The notes under the pieces: model-generated
Told to the model about the DNA's origin: nothing
Seen by the model: only the letters and a program-made list of their open reading frames with translations
Databases searched by the model: none
Made by a program: the position numbers and the translations under genes
Assembly (NCBI GenBank): GCA_002733105.1
Contig: NVUI01000013.1
Coordinates: 26,222-60,291, forward strand
Origin: Methylophaga sp.
Lineage (GTDB): Bacteria; Pseudomonadota; Gammaproteobacteria; Nitrosococcales; Methylophagaceae
Reading direction: 5' to 3'
Length of the DNA stretch: 34,070 nucleotides
Part shown: in pieces, positions 26,614 to 33,326 of the stretch
Layout of the letters: each line of letters starts with the position of its first letter
Position numbering within the stretch: position 1 is the stretch's first letter

Positions 26614-27293
26614 CGATTAATATTCTTAGTTTTTATAAATATCATTACGTTCATCTTTAAAATTGTGTCTAGGAATACTATAGGAATTGTAATATTTTGG
26701 AAGTTATTTAGTAATGACTCTAGATAAAGAGAGTCTTTCCGCTAATAGTTGTTATCAAACCCACCATAAAAATAGACTACATTGATTCGACAGTTTATCT
26801 ATCTCAAAGAATCTATTTCCTGGGAGCAGATAGTTACACATCCTAACTTTAGCTTGCAGTGGCTTCAATCATATTACTTACTGGAGTGACTTAACATCAT
26901 TAGCAGATATGATTTGTGACCCCACAAAGCCACACAAGCTATCATCAATGCGACTTAATAGAATGAAAATATATTGTTTAATTTTCTTGAAACGGAAAAA
27001 AGCAATGATAACTTAGCTGCTGATATTTAGCTGCGATCAAAACTGAAATATGTTATTTATAGCAGAGAAGGGATAAGGGAATATAAATCAATTACTTACT
27101 CTATTTTCAATGATTGGGAGTTAAACAAACCTAGTTTAGGTGATATATAGATGGTTCCACAATTATTTTTTTATAATATGATAGTATTTTAGTATAAGAC
27201 ATTGAAACTAAATAAATAATAAAGGATTATTGGCTATGCGCGTAAAAAATATATACGGAAAGGTGATATACGGACGGTTCCGTATAATAAGCT
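26614..27293 (+). other. Gene-free junction left of the cassette array
   Basis: About 680 bases with stops in all frames and no ORF above 60 codons in the track. This is where an integron integrase gene, attI and a cassette promoter would be expected, since the cassettes read rightward. I find no integrase motifs on either strand. A TATAAT occurs at 27172-27177 without a clear -35. Short translated shreds near 27050-27140 are reminiscent of transposase ends but too weak to call. The repeat cluster at 27251-27286 is listed separately. Confidence 0.5.
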
Positions 27294-27300
27294 GTTATGC
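27251..27300 (+). other. Left edge of the array with three TATACGGA repeats (possible attI-like site)
   Basis: The first cassette joins at the core GTTATGC (27294-27300), whose reverse complement GCATAAC is exactly the R'' of that cassette's attC. Just left of it lie two direct copies of ATATACGGA (27251-27259 and 27266-27274) and one inverted copy TTCCGTATA (27278-27286). The outer copies form a 9-base inverted repeat. Direct repeats beside a simple core site are the arrangement known for attI, but no integrase is present. A degenerate attC or an unrelated operator is also possible. Confidence 0.4.
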
Positions 27301-27318
27301 CCAAAGGATAATCGAATA

Positions 27319-27873
27319 ATGAATAAATACCTGGCTATTCTTGGACTGATTATTCTGATTTCCGGATGTGCAAACCCTCTGAATAAAGTCACATCCGATA
27401 ATTACGCAGATACATGCTCACAGGCTGAGGATTCCGGCAGACTAGATATCGCCGAGGAGGCTTGCTATAGAGCCGCAGTCAATGTTGAGTGGGGGAATCT
27501 CGGAGATGAGTTAAAATCCGAAAGAATGTACAACCTTGCCAGAATAAAGCGCCGAGTCGGGAAGCTCGATGAAGCGGAGAAGTACTTCATCGAAACAATA
27601 GAAATTGAAGATACTATTACTCCTGCAAGAGAAATACGAATAGGCAGAAGGCTTGCTGAACTTGCGGCCATCTATTATGAACAAGAAAAGTATCAAGAAG
27701 CGGCTCAATATTTAGAACGGCTTTTACCACTATCAAACCTTTATAGCGGAAAAGAGAAGGGGTTCTTGGCCAATCTATACCACCATTACGCTATCGAACT
27801 TAGCGGCAGTGAAATATCACGAAAGCTTGAACTTACCAGCATTGAGCTAGGCTTCAGCGAGGGCGGAAAGTGA
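27319..27873 (+). CDS. Cassette 1: TPR-type lipoprotein
   Basis: 184 residues with a lipoprotein signal peptide: a hydrophobic stretch and lipobox ISGC at Cys17. The rest is helical, with repeat-like units MYNLARIKRRVGKLDEAEKYFIETI and LAAIYYEQEKYQEAAQYLERLL, which fit tetratricopeptide or Sel1-like pairs. It is therefore likely an envelope-anchored scaffold protein; Asp is not at +2, so the outer membrane is possible. AAGGA lies 11 bases upstream of the ATG. The stop is one base before the attC. It has first position in the array, where a cassette promoter would act most strongly. No enzymatic motif is visible. Confidence 0.78.
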   Translation: MNKYLAILGLIILISGCANPLNKVTSDNYADTCSQAEDSGRLDIAEEACYRAAVNVEWGNLGDELKSERMYNLARIKRRVGKLDEAEKYFIETIEIEDTITPAREIRIGRRLAELAAIYYEQEKYQEAAQYLERLLPLSNLYSGKEKGFLANLYHHYAIELSGSEISRKLELTSIELGFSEGGK

Positions 27874-27874
27874 G

Positions 27875-27928
27875 GCATAACAATACAAGCCATGCGACGC
27901 TATCGCGCGCATGCTTTCAGCGTTAGCT
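27875..27928 (+). other. attC site of cassette 1
   Basis: R'' GCATAAC (27875-27881) and R' GTTAGCT (27922-27928), 54 bases. The inner stem contains CATGCG and CGCATG. R'' is the exact complement of GTTATGC at the cassette's left edge. Confidence 0.88.
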
Positions 27929-27947
27929 CTACGAGGAATATTTCAAT

Positions 27948-28292
27948 ATGGAACTTAAGGAATTTATTAAAACTGCATTAACGGAAATTGTTGTTGGTGT
28001 TTCCGAGGCTTCTACTATTGCAACCGAACATGGTGGGTCAGTAGGATCGATGAAGCTTTATGGATATGTTAAAGAAAACAAGGTAATGACTGATGACAAT
28101 GATAGGCCAGTAACAACAGTAGAATTTGATATTGCTCTATCTGAAGCAAATAGCACTGATACAAAAGGTGGGATTGGTGTTTATTTGGGTGCAGTTGGCT
28201 TGGGTTCTCAAGGGGCGTCTCACGGCGAAGCGTCAAGCCATTCAAGAATTAAATTTTCTGTTCCGGTAGTGCTACCAAGTGCCAAGAGCTAA
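27948..28292 (+). CDS. Cassette 2: Trypco2-domain protein
   Basis: 114 residues opening with MELKEFIKTALTEIVVGVSEAS, the helical signature of the Trypsin-co-occurring domain 2 family, followed by a beta-rich half (VTTVEFDIALSEANSTDTKGGIGVYLGAVGLGSQ). The family was described by comparative genomics as an accessory or sensor module next to trypsin-like proteases and other effectors in bacterial conflict systems. Here it is alone, with no protease in the array. GAGGA lies about ten bases before the ATG. Its TAA stop is formed by the attC R'' (AGCTAAC). Biochemical function is unknown. Confidence 0.72.
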   Translation: MELKEFIKTALTEIVVGVSEASTIATEHGGSVGSMKLYGYVKENKVMTDDNDRPVTTVEFDIALSEANSTDTKGGIGVYLGAVGLGSQGASHGEASSHSRIKFSVPVVLPSAKS

Positions 28293-28317
28293 CAAGACGC
28301 TCCAGTTGACGTTAGGT
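28287..28317 (+). other. Collapsed attC site of cassette 2
   Basis: R'' AGCTAAC (28287-28293) exactly complements the cassette's left core GTTAGCT. R' GTTAGGT (28311-28317) exactly complements the R'' of the next cassette, so both ends are certain. Only 17 bases lie between them, giving 31 bases in total. The L''-like AACAAGACGCTCCAG is present, but no matching L' arm or hairpin stem remains. Confidence 0.85.
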
Positions 28318-28343
28318 GACCTCACCGTCCTTGGAGTTAATAT

Positions 28344-28775
28344 ATGAATGATGAAAATAAAATCACCAACGGTGGATGCCTGTGTGGTGCAGTTCGATAT
28401 GAAGTAAAAGGGCCACTCAGAGATATAGTGAATTGCCATTGTAGTATGTGCCAGAAATTACATGGAAATTTCGGCCCCCATACAAAAGCAAGAAAGGTAA
28501 ATATCAAAATCACTAATAACGATGGTTTGGCCTGGTACAAGACATCCGAAATAGCCCAAAGAGGTTTCTGTCGAAAGTGTGGTTCAAGTTTATTTTGGGA
28601 ACCATTTAATTTGGACGCAACAGGAATTATCGCTGGATCACTAGATGACAGTACTGGATTAAAAACAATGGGTCATATATTTGTAGGTGAAAAGCCTGAT
28701 TTTTACGAAATCACTGACAATAATCCGCAATTTGTCCACTCATCGGATGGTCAGTTGGTAAATGATTATAAATAG
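28344..28775 (+). CDS. Cassette 3: GFA-family zinc protein
   Basis: 143 residues with the full zinc-ligand set of the GFA (glutathione-dependent formaldehyde-activating/CENP-V) fold: GGCLCGAVRYEV, NCHCSMCQKLHG and FCRKCGSSLFW. The tail has GIIAGSLDDSTGL and HIFVGEKPDF, as in many bacterial members. Despite the family name, most members have no proven formaldehyde or glutathione activity. GFA proteins are common integron cassette cargo. GGAG precedes the ATG. The collapsed attC to its left probably makes it travel with the Trypco2 gene. Confidence 0.9.
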   Translation: MNDENKITNGGCLCGAVRYEVKGPLRDIVNCHCSMCQKLHGNFGPHTKARKVNIKITNNDGLAWYKTSEIAQRGFCRKCGSSLFWEPFNLDATGIIAGSLDDSTGLKTMGHIFVGEKPDFYEITDNNPQFVHSSDGQLVNDYK

Positions 28776-28790
28776 TTGGGCATATTAATC

Positions 28791-28889
28791 ACCTAACAAG
28801 AACTTCAAACGGAAAAAATACAGTTGGTTGTTTTCACTCCGTTCAACATTATAACCAACTATATTTTTCCGCTTAAGTAGGCGTTATGT
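28791..28889 (+). other. attC site of cassette 3
   Basis: R'' ACCTAAC (28791-28797) and R' GTTATGT (28883-28889), 99 bases. Long stem: CGGAAAAAATACAGTTGGTT pairs imperfectly with AACCAACTATATTTTTCCG. It shares the CAGTTGG stem segment with the attC sites of cassettes 4 and 8. Confidence 0.95.
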
Positions 28890-28907
28890 CTCTAGGAGTT
28901 TTTCTGC

Positions 28908-29489
28908 ATGGTTTTGCGACCTACATCACAAGAAGAGGTTTTTTTAAGCCTTGCTTACAACAGGTTTTATGATCTTGCCGATGAAATAATTGAAGACTCA
29001 TTTTGGGAACAAGAAGACTGGTATCGTTTTAGTAAAGTGATTAACCTATTTTCAGTTTATGCAGAGTTGTTGGCTTATGAGCCCTTTAAGTATGTTCTTA
29101 AGGCAATTAAGAAACAAAGACCTCCAATGGAATCTGAAATTGGTGGCCCCTTGTTTAAATTTATTAGAAACACTTTTGCTCACTTTCCCTTATTTGAGAG
29201 CTGGAACGAGGTTTGGTTGACAAAAGGCTTAGTAAATTGGCAAAAAGAAGGGCTAACCATTGATCGTTTTCTCAAAAAGTACGCTGGGCATACCGAAATA
29301 AAGTATAGGTTTTGGGAAGCTGAGAAGAAAGAAATGACATATATGAGTATCAATTTTCCAAAAGAGTATGGTGATAATAAAATATATTTAAGCGAGATTC
29401 TCTCTGAAAAAGATGGTGTAAAATTCTCGCTTCTAATGATGCGATATATATTGAACACACAAGTAGAGTCTATTAAGAACGAGACATAA
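28908..29489 (+). CDS. Cassette 4: unrecognised protein with a HEPN-type RNxxxH motif
   Basis: 193 residues, soluble, mainly helical in the first ~110. The notable feature is FIRNTFAHFPLFESW near residues 85-99: RNTFAH fits the Rx4-6H motif, with a polar residue after Arg, that forms the active site in HEPN ribonucleases and nucleotidylation targets. It follows helices (EVFLSLAYNRFYDLADEI, RFSKVINLFSVYAELLAY) in the order seen in HEPN four-helix bundles. Residues ~115-190 are unassigned. The motif alone does not prove nuclease activity. AGGAG lies ahead of the ATG, and TAA is formed by the attC R''. It directly precedes the reverse-transcriptase cassette. Confidence 0.6.
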   Translation: MVLRPTSQEEVFLSLAYNRFYDLADEIIEDSFWEQEDWYRFSKVINLFSVYAELLAYEPFKYVLKAIKKQRPPMESEIGGPLFKFIRNTFAHFPLFESWNEVWLTKGLVNWQKEGLTIDRFLKKYAGHTEIKYRFWEAEKKEMTYMSINFPKEYGDNKIYLSEILSEKDGVKFSLLMMRYILNTQVESIKNET

Positions 29490-29586
29490 CAAGAAAATCA
29501 ACAAGGACACGTAACAGTTGGCTACGTTTCGCTTCGCTACACAATTTTAGCCAACCATTACTTAGCCTGTTATTTAGGCGTTATAC
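29484..29586 (+). other. attC site of cassette 4
   Basis: R'' ACATAAC (29484-29490) and R' GTTATAC (29580-29586), 103 bases. The stem includes AACAGTTGGCTA and TAGCCAACCATTA, with a TTTCGCTTCG loop region. R'' exactly complements the cassette's left core GTTATGT. Confidence 0.95.
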
Positions 29587-29603
29587 ACAATATCGGAGAG
29601 TAA

Positions 29604-31151
29604 ATGCCCCTTAGTAGTTCTTTAGTAGAGCAACACTTTCGTGAGACAGAAAAGCTTATACGTAAATTGTCTAGGGACGATGTTGCAGCTTGGCTACTCA
29701 ATACGGGCTACTTTCCCGAATCAAATGTATTGCCACCATCGTTTAAAATTCATGATTATGAGTTGAAGGATAAACCATATAACAGCAATATTAAGGATAT
29801 GGCAAGACGACAACTGACATCGATTTCATATCCAAAATCTTTGCTAACTGACAGAGTGTTTTCGGTTCAAGACCCACGAAATTATCATGATATTGTTTTT
29901 TATCTCCACAGTGAGTGGGAGAATATTCTTAACAGGCTTTACCCAGAAAACACAAAGATATTCTCGTACAGTATGCCTATTCCAGTGGACACAAAGCACC
30001 AAGGATCTGTTGGTAGCTTACGCTCAGGTAGAATGATTTACGAATGGATACGTATGGCTGAAAGTGACCTAGTTATTGATGCCACATCATATAAATATTT
30101 AGCTAAAACGGACATCACTAATTTTTACTCATCCGTGTATACGCATAGTGTTGCTTGGGCTATTTCTGGAAGCCGTGAGACCGCATTTGAAGACAAAAAT
30201 TTTGAATTATTCGGAAACAAAATCGACAAGCTTTTACAGTATTCAAACGACGCTAGAACAAATGGAATACCTGTAGGATCTGCTCTCAGTGATCTTATCG
30301 CCGAAATTCTACTATCTTGGGTCGATGAGAAGGTGTCACTAGAGCTGGATGGTCTTGACTTTTTGGCCGTCCGTTTTAAAGATGATTATCGAATACTGTG
30401 CAATACGGAAGAAGATGCAAAAAGGGTTTTGAATACTATTTCCGAAGAACTAAAAAAAATAAACCTTAGCTTAAACGAAACTAAGACACATATATTCTAC
30501 CTTCCTGACGGCTTATATCGACCTCATGATCGTGAGTATTTTCCTCATTCATTGAAAGAAAAGTCAAAAGTGTCATTTAAAACATTCGAGCATACGCTCT
30601 TGATAGCTTTAGACATACATAGAAAATATCCAGGGACTGGAATTTTGGAGAAGTTTTTTTCAGAGTTGCTTACAAAAGATAAAAGGCTAAAGGTACAGTT
30701 TTCAAAAAGCGAACGACAATGCCTAGTGCAGATGACTAAATTCATATCATTATTGTTTTTAATAAGACGTGAGTCAGAAAAAACATTGAGTCACGTACTT
30801 AGTCTTATTGAAATCATCTACTTAAAAGACAATTCATATAAGAAAAAGCTAAAACCGTTTATCAGGCAGATAGTTGAAAAAGAATTAGTGGCGGCATCTA
30901 ACAAAAGTTCAGCTTTTGATGTTGTTTGGTATATATTTTTCTCTCGTTATATCGGATTGGGGATCACCAATTTTAGAAGCTTGGTCACAAATGAAAAAGT
31001 AGCTAACAATATCTTTGTTCAATGCATTATTACTAGTCAAGACAAGCTGTATAGTAACTCTGGAATAAAACTGTATAGAAAACCATCAGAATGTAAGGGT
31101 GTCAGTCTTGCTTGTAGACTTGATATATTCAAACGTCGTGAACGTGTATAA
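29604..31151 (+). CDS. Cassette 5: reverse transcriptase of the defence/unknown-group (DRT/UG/Abi-like) kind
   Basis: 515 residues. RT palm motifs are in order: motif A KTDITNFYSSV (Asp170), motif B NGIPVGSALSDLIAEILL (~219-236), motif C VRFKDDYRILC (Asp260, Asp261), then LSLNETKTHIF (motif D/E region). Motif C is FKDD rather than the YADD/YxDD of group II introns and retrons. No maturase, HNH or retron-type VTG motif is seen. Residues ~320-515 are helical and unassigned. The pattern fits the UG/DRT and Abi RTs that protect against phages, but I cannot name the class. GGAGAG precedes the ATG by six bases. TAA is formed by the attC R''. The cassette has only 17 leader bases, so there is no separate ncRNA locus. 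Confidence 0.85.
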   Translation: MPLSSSLVEQHFRETEKLIRKLSRDDVAAWLLNTGYFPESNVLPPSFKIHDYELKDKPYNSNIKDMARRQLTSISYPKSLLTDRVFSVQDPRNYHDIVFYLHSEWENILNRLYPENTKIFSYSMPIPVDTKHQGSVGSLRSGRMIYEWIRMAESDLVIDATSYKYLAKTDITNFYSSVYTHSVAWAISGSRETAFEDKNFELFGNKIDKLLQYSNDARTNGIPVGSALSDLIAEILLSWVDEKVSLELDGLDFLAVRFKDDYRILCNTEEDAKRVLNTISEELKKINLSLNETKTHIFYLPDGLYRPHDREYFPHSLKEKSKVSFKTFEHTLLIALDIHRKYPGTGILEKFFSELLTKDKRLKVQFSKSERQCLVQMTKFISLLFLIRRESEKTLSHVLSLIEIIYLKDNSYKKKLKPFIRQIVEKELVAASNKSSAFDVVWYIFFSRYIGLGITNFRSLVTNEKVANNIFVQCIITSQDKLYSNSGIKLYRKPSECKGVSLACRLDIFKRRERV

Positions 31152-31262
31152 CAAGTAGCTGCACCCGACCCATACTGCGTAGCTGAATTTGTGTATTTCG
31201 CTGCGCTTCATAATCACACAAATACAGCCACTCCGCATGGGCGGGTGAGCTAGGCGTTAGAA
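31146..31262 (+). other. attC site of cassette 5
   Basis: R'' GTATAAC (31146-31152) and R' GTTAGAA (31256-31262), 117 bases, the longest in the array. The stem includes GAATTTGTGTATT against AATCACACAAATAC. R'' exactly complements the left core GTTATAC. Confidence 0.93.
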
Positions 31263-31277
31263 GGCAATGAGAACCCA

Positions 31278-31871
31278 ATGAAGATTTCAAGTTCCAAAAT
31301 TGATCTATCCAACGGCTGGGAGTCGATAGCGGATAGCTTTATTGAAAATCGCAATACAGATATTGGTGTGTCGACCGTAGAAGAATGGTCAAAGTCTTTT
31401 AAGCTAGATGCCTCAATTTTGGATATAGGGTGTGGGTTTGGAGTTCCTCATTCGCAACTTTTGGCAAATACCGGTTTTAAGGTATATGGAATAGATGCAT
31501 CTCAAACACTGATAAATGAATTCCAAAGGAGGTTTCCTCAGGTATTAGCCAAATGCGAAACTGTTGAGGAATCTAGCTTTTTTAACAAAAAATTTGATGG
31601 GATTATTGCTATAGGCTTAATGTTTATATTATCTGAACAAACCCAATTAAAAGTATTAACAAAAGTTGCTGAAGCGCTGAATACTAATGGTAGATTCTTA
31701 TTTACGTCACCTTATCAAATTTGTGAATGGGTAGATATTTTGACTGGTCTGAAATCTCAATCTTTAGGAAAAGCTGCTTATGTGGAAGCACTTTCTAGGC
31801 AAGGGCTTTCATTGGTAGCTGAATATTCTGATGAGGGAGAAAATAATTATTTCGATTTCATCAAATTATAG
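31278..31871 (+). CDS. Cassette 6: class I SAM-dependent methyltransferase
   Basis: 197 residues with the SAM motif ASILDIGCGFGVPHSQLL near residue 46, the acidic post-strand YGIDAS (motif post-I), FDGIIAIGLMFIL (motif II) and LNTNGRFLFTSPY (motif III), as in the Methyltransf_11/25 group. The substrate is not evident; small-molecule methylation is common, and no DNA-methyltransferase NPPY/DPPY motif is present. It is preceded by a weak GAGA RBS. It is self-contained between two attC sites and is unlike the methyltransferase at 8663-9451. Confidence 0.85.
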   Translation: MKISSSKIDLSNGWESIADSFIENRNTDIGVSTVEEWSKSFKLDASILDIGCGFGVPHSQLLANTGFKVYGIDASQTLINEFQRRFPQVLAKCETVEESSFFNKKFDGIIAIGLMFILSEQTQLKVLTKVAEALNTNGRFLFTSPYQICEWVDILTGLKSQSLGKAAYVEALSRQGLSLVAEYSDEGENNYFDFIKL

Positions 31872-31886
31872 GTATGTGCAGTTGCC

Positions 31887-31976
31887 TTCTAACAAACGCA
31901 TCAAGTTTGCTCCAGCCTACGGCTTCCGCCGGACGCAAAAACCTTCGGTTTTGCGCCGCTTATGCGGGCGTTAGAA
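31887..31976 (+). other. attC site of cassette 6
   Basis: R'' TTCTAAC (31887-31893) and R' GTTAGAA (31970-31976), 90 bases; they complement each other perfectly. The inner hairpin ACGCAAAAACC-TTC-GGTTTTGCGC is near-perfect. Confidence 0.95.
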
Positions 31977-32023
31977 CTCCAAAAGCTCGCAGCTGTCCTA
32001 AATATGTCCTATAGTTGTCTTTT

Positions 32024-32047
32024 TCTTAAGGTACAGAAGCCTTAAGA
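32024..32047 (+). promoter_or_regulatory. Inverted repeat upstream of the XRE cassette gene (candidate operator)
   Basis: TCTTAAGG (32024-32031) and CCTTAAGA (32040-32047) are exact reverse complements separated by eight bases. A TATAAA follows at 32054-32059. The cassette has a 134-base leader before the gene, long for this array, which suggests its own promoter. Autoregulation by the encoded XRE protein is inferred. Confidence 0.5.
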
Positions 32048-32110
32048 GTTTCCTATAAAACACTGCATACTAGTCGAGCCTTCAAACTAAACCAAAAGTC
32101 AAGAATAGAT

Positions 32111-32536
32111 ATGAAAATCAATGCTGAATTAGTTTTAAAGTTAAGAAACCAAAATTCGTGGACTCAAGACGAACTAGCTATTGCATCAGGTCTTAATCTG
32201 AAAACCATACAGCGGATAGAAAAGAAGGCATCCGCATCTCTTCAGTCTAAGAAAGCGCTAGCATCAGTATTCAACATAGATATTCAAGACCTCGACTATG
32301 AGGAACTACAAATGAAGCCATGTTCGGAATGTAAATCAGACAGAGTATATCAATATAAAGAGCCAATGGAGTTTGGTGGGTTTGGCGGAGAGCTACTACC
32401 AAATTTGGCACCAAGCTTGTTTTCCCTGGCTAAGTTTCTTCCAGTCGTATGCTTTGATTGTGGTCACATTAGGTTTTTTGCATCGAAGGAAGCCAGAGAT
32501 AAACTCGATGTTTCAGATCATTGGAAACAAATATGA
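32111..32536 (+). CDS. Cassette 7: XRE-family HTH regulator with C-terminal zinc ribbon
   Basis: 141 residues. Residues ~1-60 form a Cro/C1-type HTH: LKLRNQNSWTQDELAIASGLNLKTIQRIEKKASAS. Residues ~78-130 hold two cysteine pairs, CSECKSDRVYQY and VVCFDCGHIRFF, arranged as a zinc ribbon, with a glycine-rich GGFGGELLPNL segment between. Such HTH plus zinc-ribbon proteins occur as stand-alone cassette genes. It probably binds DNA and may control its own promoter, where an 8-base inverted repeat lies 64 bases upstream. RBS weak. No toxin partner is encoded beside it. Confidence 0.8.
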   Translation: MKINAELVLKLRNQNSWTQDELAIASGLNLKTIQRIEKKASASLQSKKALASVFNIDIQDLDYEELQMKPCSECKSDRVYQYKEPMEFGGFGGELLPNLAPSLFSLAKFLPVVCFDCGHIRFFASKEARDKLDVSDHWKQI

Positions 32537-32542
32537 GTCCAG

Positions 32543-32626
32543 TTCTAACAATGGTGTCCAGCGGATGGTTGTGTAGTTGGCTGAAAAACGCCAACTACAC
32601 AACCACCGCTGACACCGACGTTATGT
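32543..32626 (+). other. attC site of cassette 7
   Basis: R'' TTCTAAC (32543-32549) and R' GTTATGT (32620-32626), 84 bases. A perfect 15-base stem, GGTTGTGTAGTTGGC / GCCAACTACACAACC, encloses the loop TGAAAAAC. R'' exactly complements the left core GTTAGAA. Confidence 0.95.
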
Positions 32627-32666
32627 GCCTAGTGTTCGCGTATTGTAATCCATACAAATATAGAAC

Positions 32667-33269
32667 TTATTCGCTCATATATTTCAAACCCACTTTGAAT
32701 TGAGTTGTAACTTGAGCCACTCTTTCACCGAGAAAGCTTGCTGTTTGTAAGTCTGCTAAAGGGGGAGTAACTTCAGCTCCTTCATCAGCATTCGCTTGTG
32801 CTGCCGCACCAAGCCAATAACCAAGACGATTTAGGTCTTTCTCAGAGCCAGTCGATGAATTATTTGCTGGAGGAAGCCCTAAATTAACCCAATGCATACC
32901 ATGCTGTGCCGCAAATATAGAAAATTGAGATAATGTTTCAGATTTATCACCAGCCTGTGAAGCTGAAATTGTAAATCCTGCAGCAATTTTATTTTTCCAT
33001 TTAAAATGCGGATAAAATACATTTGTGGATGATGCATCCATAAAAGCTTTAAATTGAGCAGTTGCAGATCCCATATAAGTTGGTGAGCCAAATATTATAG
33101 CATCAGCTTTTTCCAACTCCCCCCAAGCACTGAATTTACCATCTACTTCATACATGGTGGCTTGTGCTCCAAATTTTTCTATTCCGCTTGCTACAGCTGT
33201 TGCCTGTTTAGCGGTATGACCATGTTCACTATGGTAAACAACTGCAATTAATACTGGTAAATCTTTCAT
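32667..33269 (-). CDS. Cassette 8: flavodoxin-fold NAD(P)H-quinone oxidoreductase-like protein (WrbA-related)
   Basis: The track starts at 33314; the ATG at 33269 with AGGA upstream gives 200 residues (MKDLPVLIAVVYHSEHG). FMN phosphate loop YHSEHGHTAKQA, then IFGSPTYMGSATAQFKAFMDAS (the WrbA/flavodoxin_2 counterpart of TPTRFG), AAGFTISASQAGDKSETL and HGMHWVNLG. These features fit the WrbA-like or NADPH-dependent FMN reductase group, which reduce quinones by two electrons and protect against redox stress. It is transcribed opposite to the array and lies downstream of an Rrf2-type regulator in the same cassette. Confidence 0.85.
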   Translation of the reverse strand: MKDLPVLIAVVYHSEHGHTAKQATAVASGIEKFGAQATMYEVDGKFSAWGELEKADAIIFGSPTYMGSATAQFKAFMDASSTNVFYPHFKWKNKIAAGFTISASQAGDKSETLSQFSIFAAQHGMHWVNLGLPPANNSSTGSEKDLNRLGYWLGAAAQANADEGAEVTPPLADLQTASFLGERVAQVTTQFKVGLKYMSE

Positions 33270-33292
33270 GTTATTCCTATTTATACTGATAC

Positions 33293-33315
33293 AGTGTTGC
33301 CAGCACAGCAACACT
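33293..33315 (-). promoter_or_regulatory. Hairpin/dyad between the Rrf2 and flavodoxin genes
   Basis: AGTGTTGC and GCAACACT are perfect 8-base complements separated by seven bases, in the 57-base gap between the two genes. The half-site GTTGC/GCAAC resembles the dyad upstream of the regulator, so it could be a second operator or an RNA hairpin that tunes flavodoxin expression. Confidence 0.5.
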
Positions 33316-33326
33316 TTGGGTTAAAA

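Noticed and set aside
26821-27145. Translated shreds left of the array (for example a W-rich helix and IFNDW...NKPSLGD) that recall the end of an IS3-type transposase
   Set aside because: Frames are broken by stops, no DDE motif or terminal inverted repeat is visible, and the resemblance is only a few residues. A similarity search would be needed.
29604-31151. Retron or group II intron explanation for the reverse transcriptase
   Set aside because: There is no msr/msd-like region or space for one, no VTG motif, no maturase or HNH domain, and the gene is bounded exactly by attC sites.
32543-32626. Long hairpin after the XRE gene as a Rho-independent terminator
   Set aside because: It is an attC with both cores and no T-run follows. 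It may still affect transcription, but that is secondary.
32521-32703. Plus-strand 60-residue ORF spanning the cassette 7 attC
   Set aside because: It crosses a recombination site and a cassette junction and overlaps the flavodoxin 3' end; not a plausible gene.
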